DNA of 64,000 bases from Dichomitus squalens LYAD-421 SS1. Its lineage: Eukaryota; Basidiomycota; Agaricomycetes; Polyporales; Polyporaceae. Below the pieces are notes generated by a model, which saw only the letters and a program-made list of their open reading frames with translations, did not search any database and was not told the origin of the DNA. Location: positions 4,798 to 68,797 of the forward strand of contig NW_006766889.1 of NCBI RefSeq assembly GCF_000275845.1. Reading direction: 5' to 3'. Shown here one piece after another: positions 63,409 to 64,000 of the stretch. Position 1 is the stretch's first letter; every line of letters begins with the position of its first letter. The position numbers and the translations under genes are program-made.

Positions 63409-64000
63409 ACACTGCTCGCTTGGCCGGCGAATCCTGAGCTCCGGCGGGACGCTTGTCGGCTCGTGGTTCGTTCGGCGCAGGTCTGTTGACAGTTGAGGAC
63501 TATGTAGCCGACCTGGAAGCATGGTACCTACGCGGTCGGAGTACATGGGTCTATTCCGTCAGACAGCACCCTGTGTTGCACATCGTATGGCGTCCTGTTC
63601 CCTCGGTATTGACTGTGAATATCCTGTCTCGTATGTTACACACGTTGTCTTGCTATCGTTACCGCTTCCTGTTTGCTTTTGCTTACGACTTCTCGAAAAC
63701 ACTGACCTTCCGCCACCACCTCGTAATCTCGCATTCACCTGTACCGCTCCCCTCTGGCTCCGTCACAGCGCGCGTTGGATATGTACTATCCAATACCCAC
63801 CCGTCTTGCCGCCCCGTATGACTCTTGGCTGTGACTCGATATCTCCGGTGTTTGCCACGGAGACCGAGCCTTCGCTTGATCTCCGGCTGCCCTCTTCCTA
63901 GCTATCTGTTCTCGCACGCATTATGTTTTGCCGCTCATCCCATGTGTGTATGTGTACATGATGTACGAAGCGCGTCCGAGATCCAAACTGGGTCCAGGCT
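63409..64000. other. 3' flank of PAS gene, no gene seen
   Basis: Two overlapping plus-strand frames (63453-63901) have no recognisable features. The window ends before any further gene is evident. Confidence 0.4.

Overview
The window is nuclear DNA of a filamentous fungus, almost certainly an agaricomycete basidiomycete and probably polypore-like. Genes are split by many introns of about 50-60 bp (GTRNGT...YAG), some exons are only 21-31 bp, upstream regions are pyrimidine-rich, and several multi-pass membrane families typical of mushroom-forming fungi (DUF6533, DUF6534) are present. There is no operon structure. I reassembled gene models by reading across splice sites. Where I give an exon list, splice phase was checked by arithmetic; the other models are extents.

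Layout, left to right. 1-9.6 kb: a DUF6534 membrane protein (-), CDC123 (+), a secreted endonuclease/exonuclease/phosphatase-fold protein (-) and a DUF952 protein (+). 9.6-18.2 kb: gene-poor and repeat-rich, with one single-pass membrane protein, three inverted-repeat elements (one at 8.3 kb, one at 11.8 kb, and one at 16.9 kb with Tc1/mariner-like ends) and a 58-N assembly gap flanked by an exact 924-bp direct repeat. 18.2-38.5 kb: a dense housekeeping block with a mitochondrial NAD+-type carrier (-), a DUF427 protein (+), ERG26 (-), a broken DUF4246 fragment (+), POP1 (+), a borealin/Nbl1 homologue (-), a TMA23/GPATCH4-like G-patch protein (+), a VWFA-domain protein (-), the Miro GTPase GEM1 (-) and an F-box protein (+). 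39-54.3 kb: a more accessory block with DUF6533 and second DUF6534 membrane proteins, a coiled-coil protein, a small membrane protein, an intronless acidic protein, a phosphatidylserine decarboxylase lacking the usual N-terminal half, and a decayed second copy of the 5.5-8 kb nuclease gene. 54.3-64 kb: RAD4/XPC (+), TRM61 (-) and a PAS-domain protein (+).

The identifiable genes serve ordinary eukaryotic functions: eIF2 assembly, tRNA processing (POP1, TRM61), ribosome biogenesis, DNA repair, mitosis, ergosterol and phospholipid synthesis, and mitochondrial dynamics. They do not form a pathway cluster. I saw no convincing novel multi-gene system. The most notable signals are structural: the probably false gap/duplication, the three non-autonomous transposon-like elements, and the nuclease paralogue that has lost its catalytic motifs.
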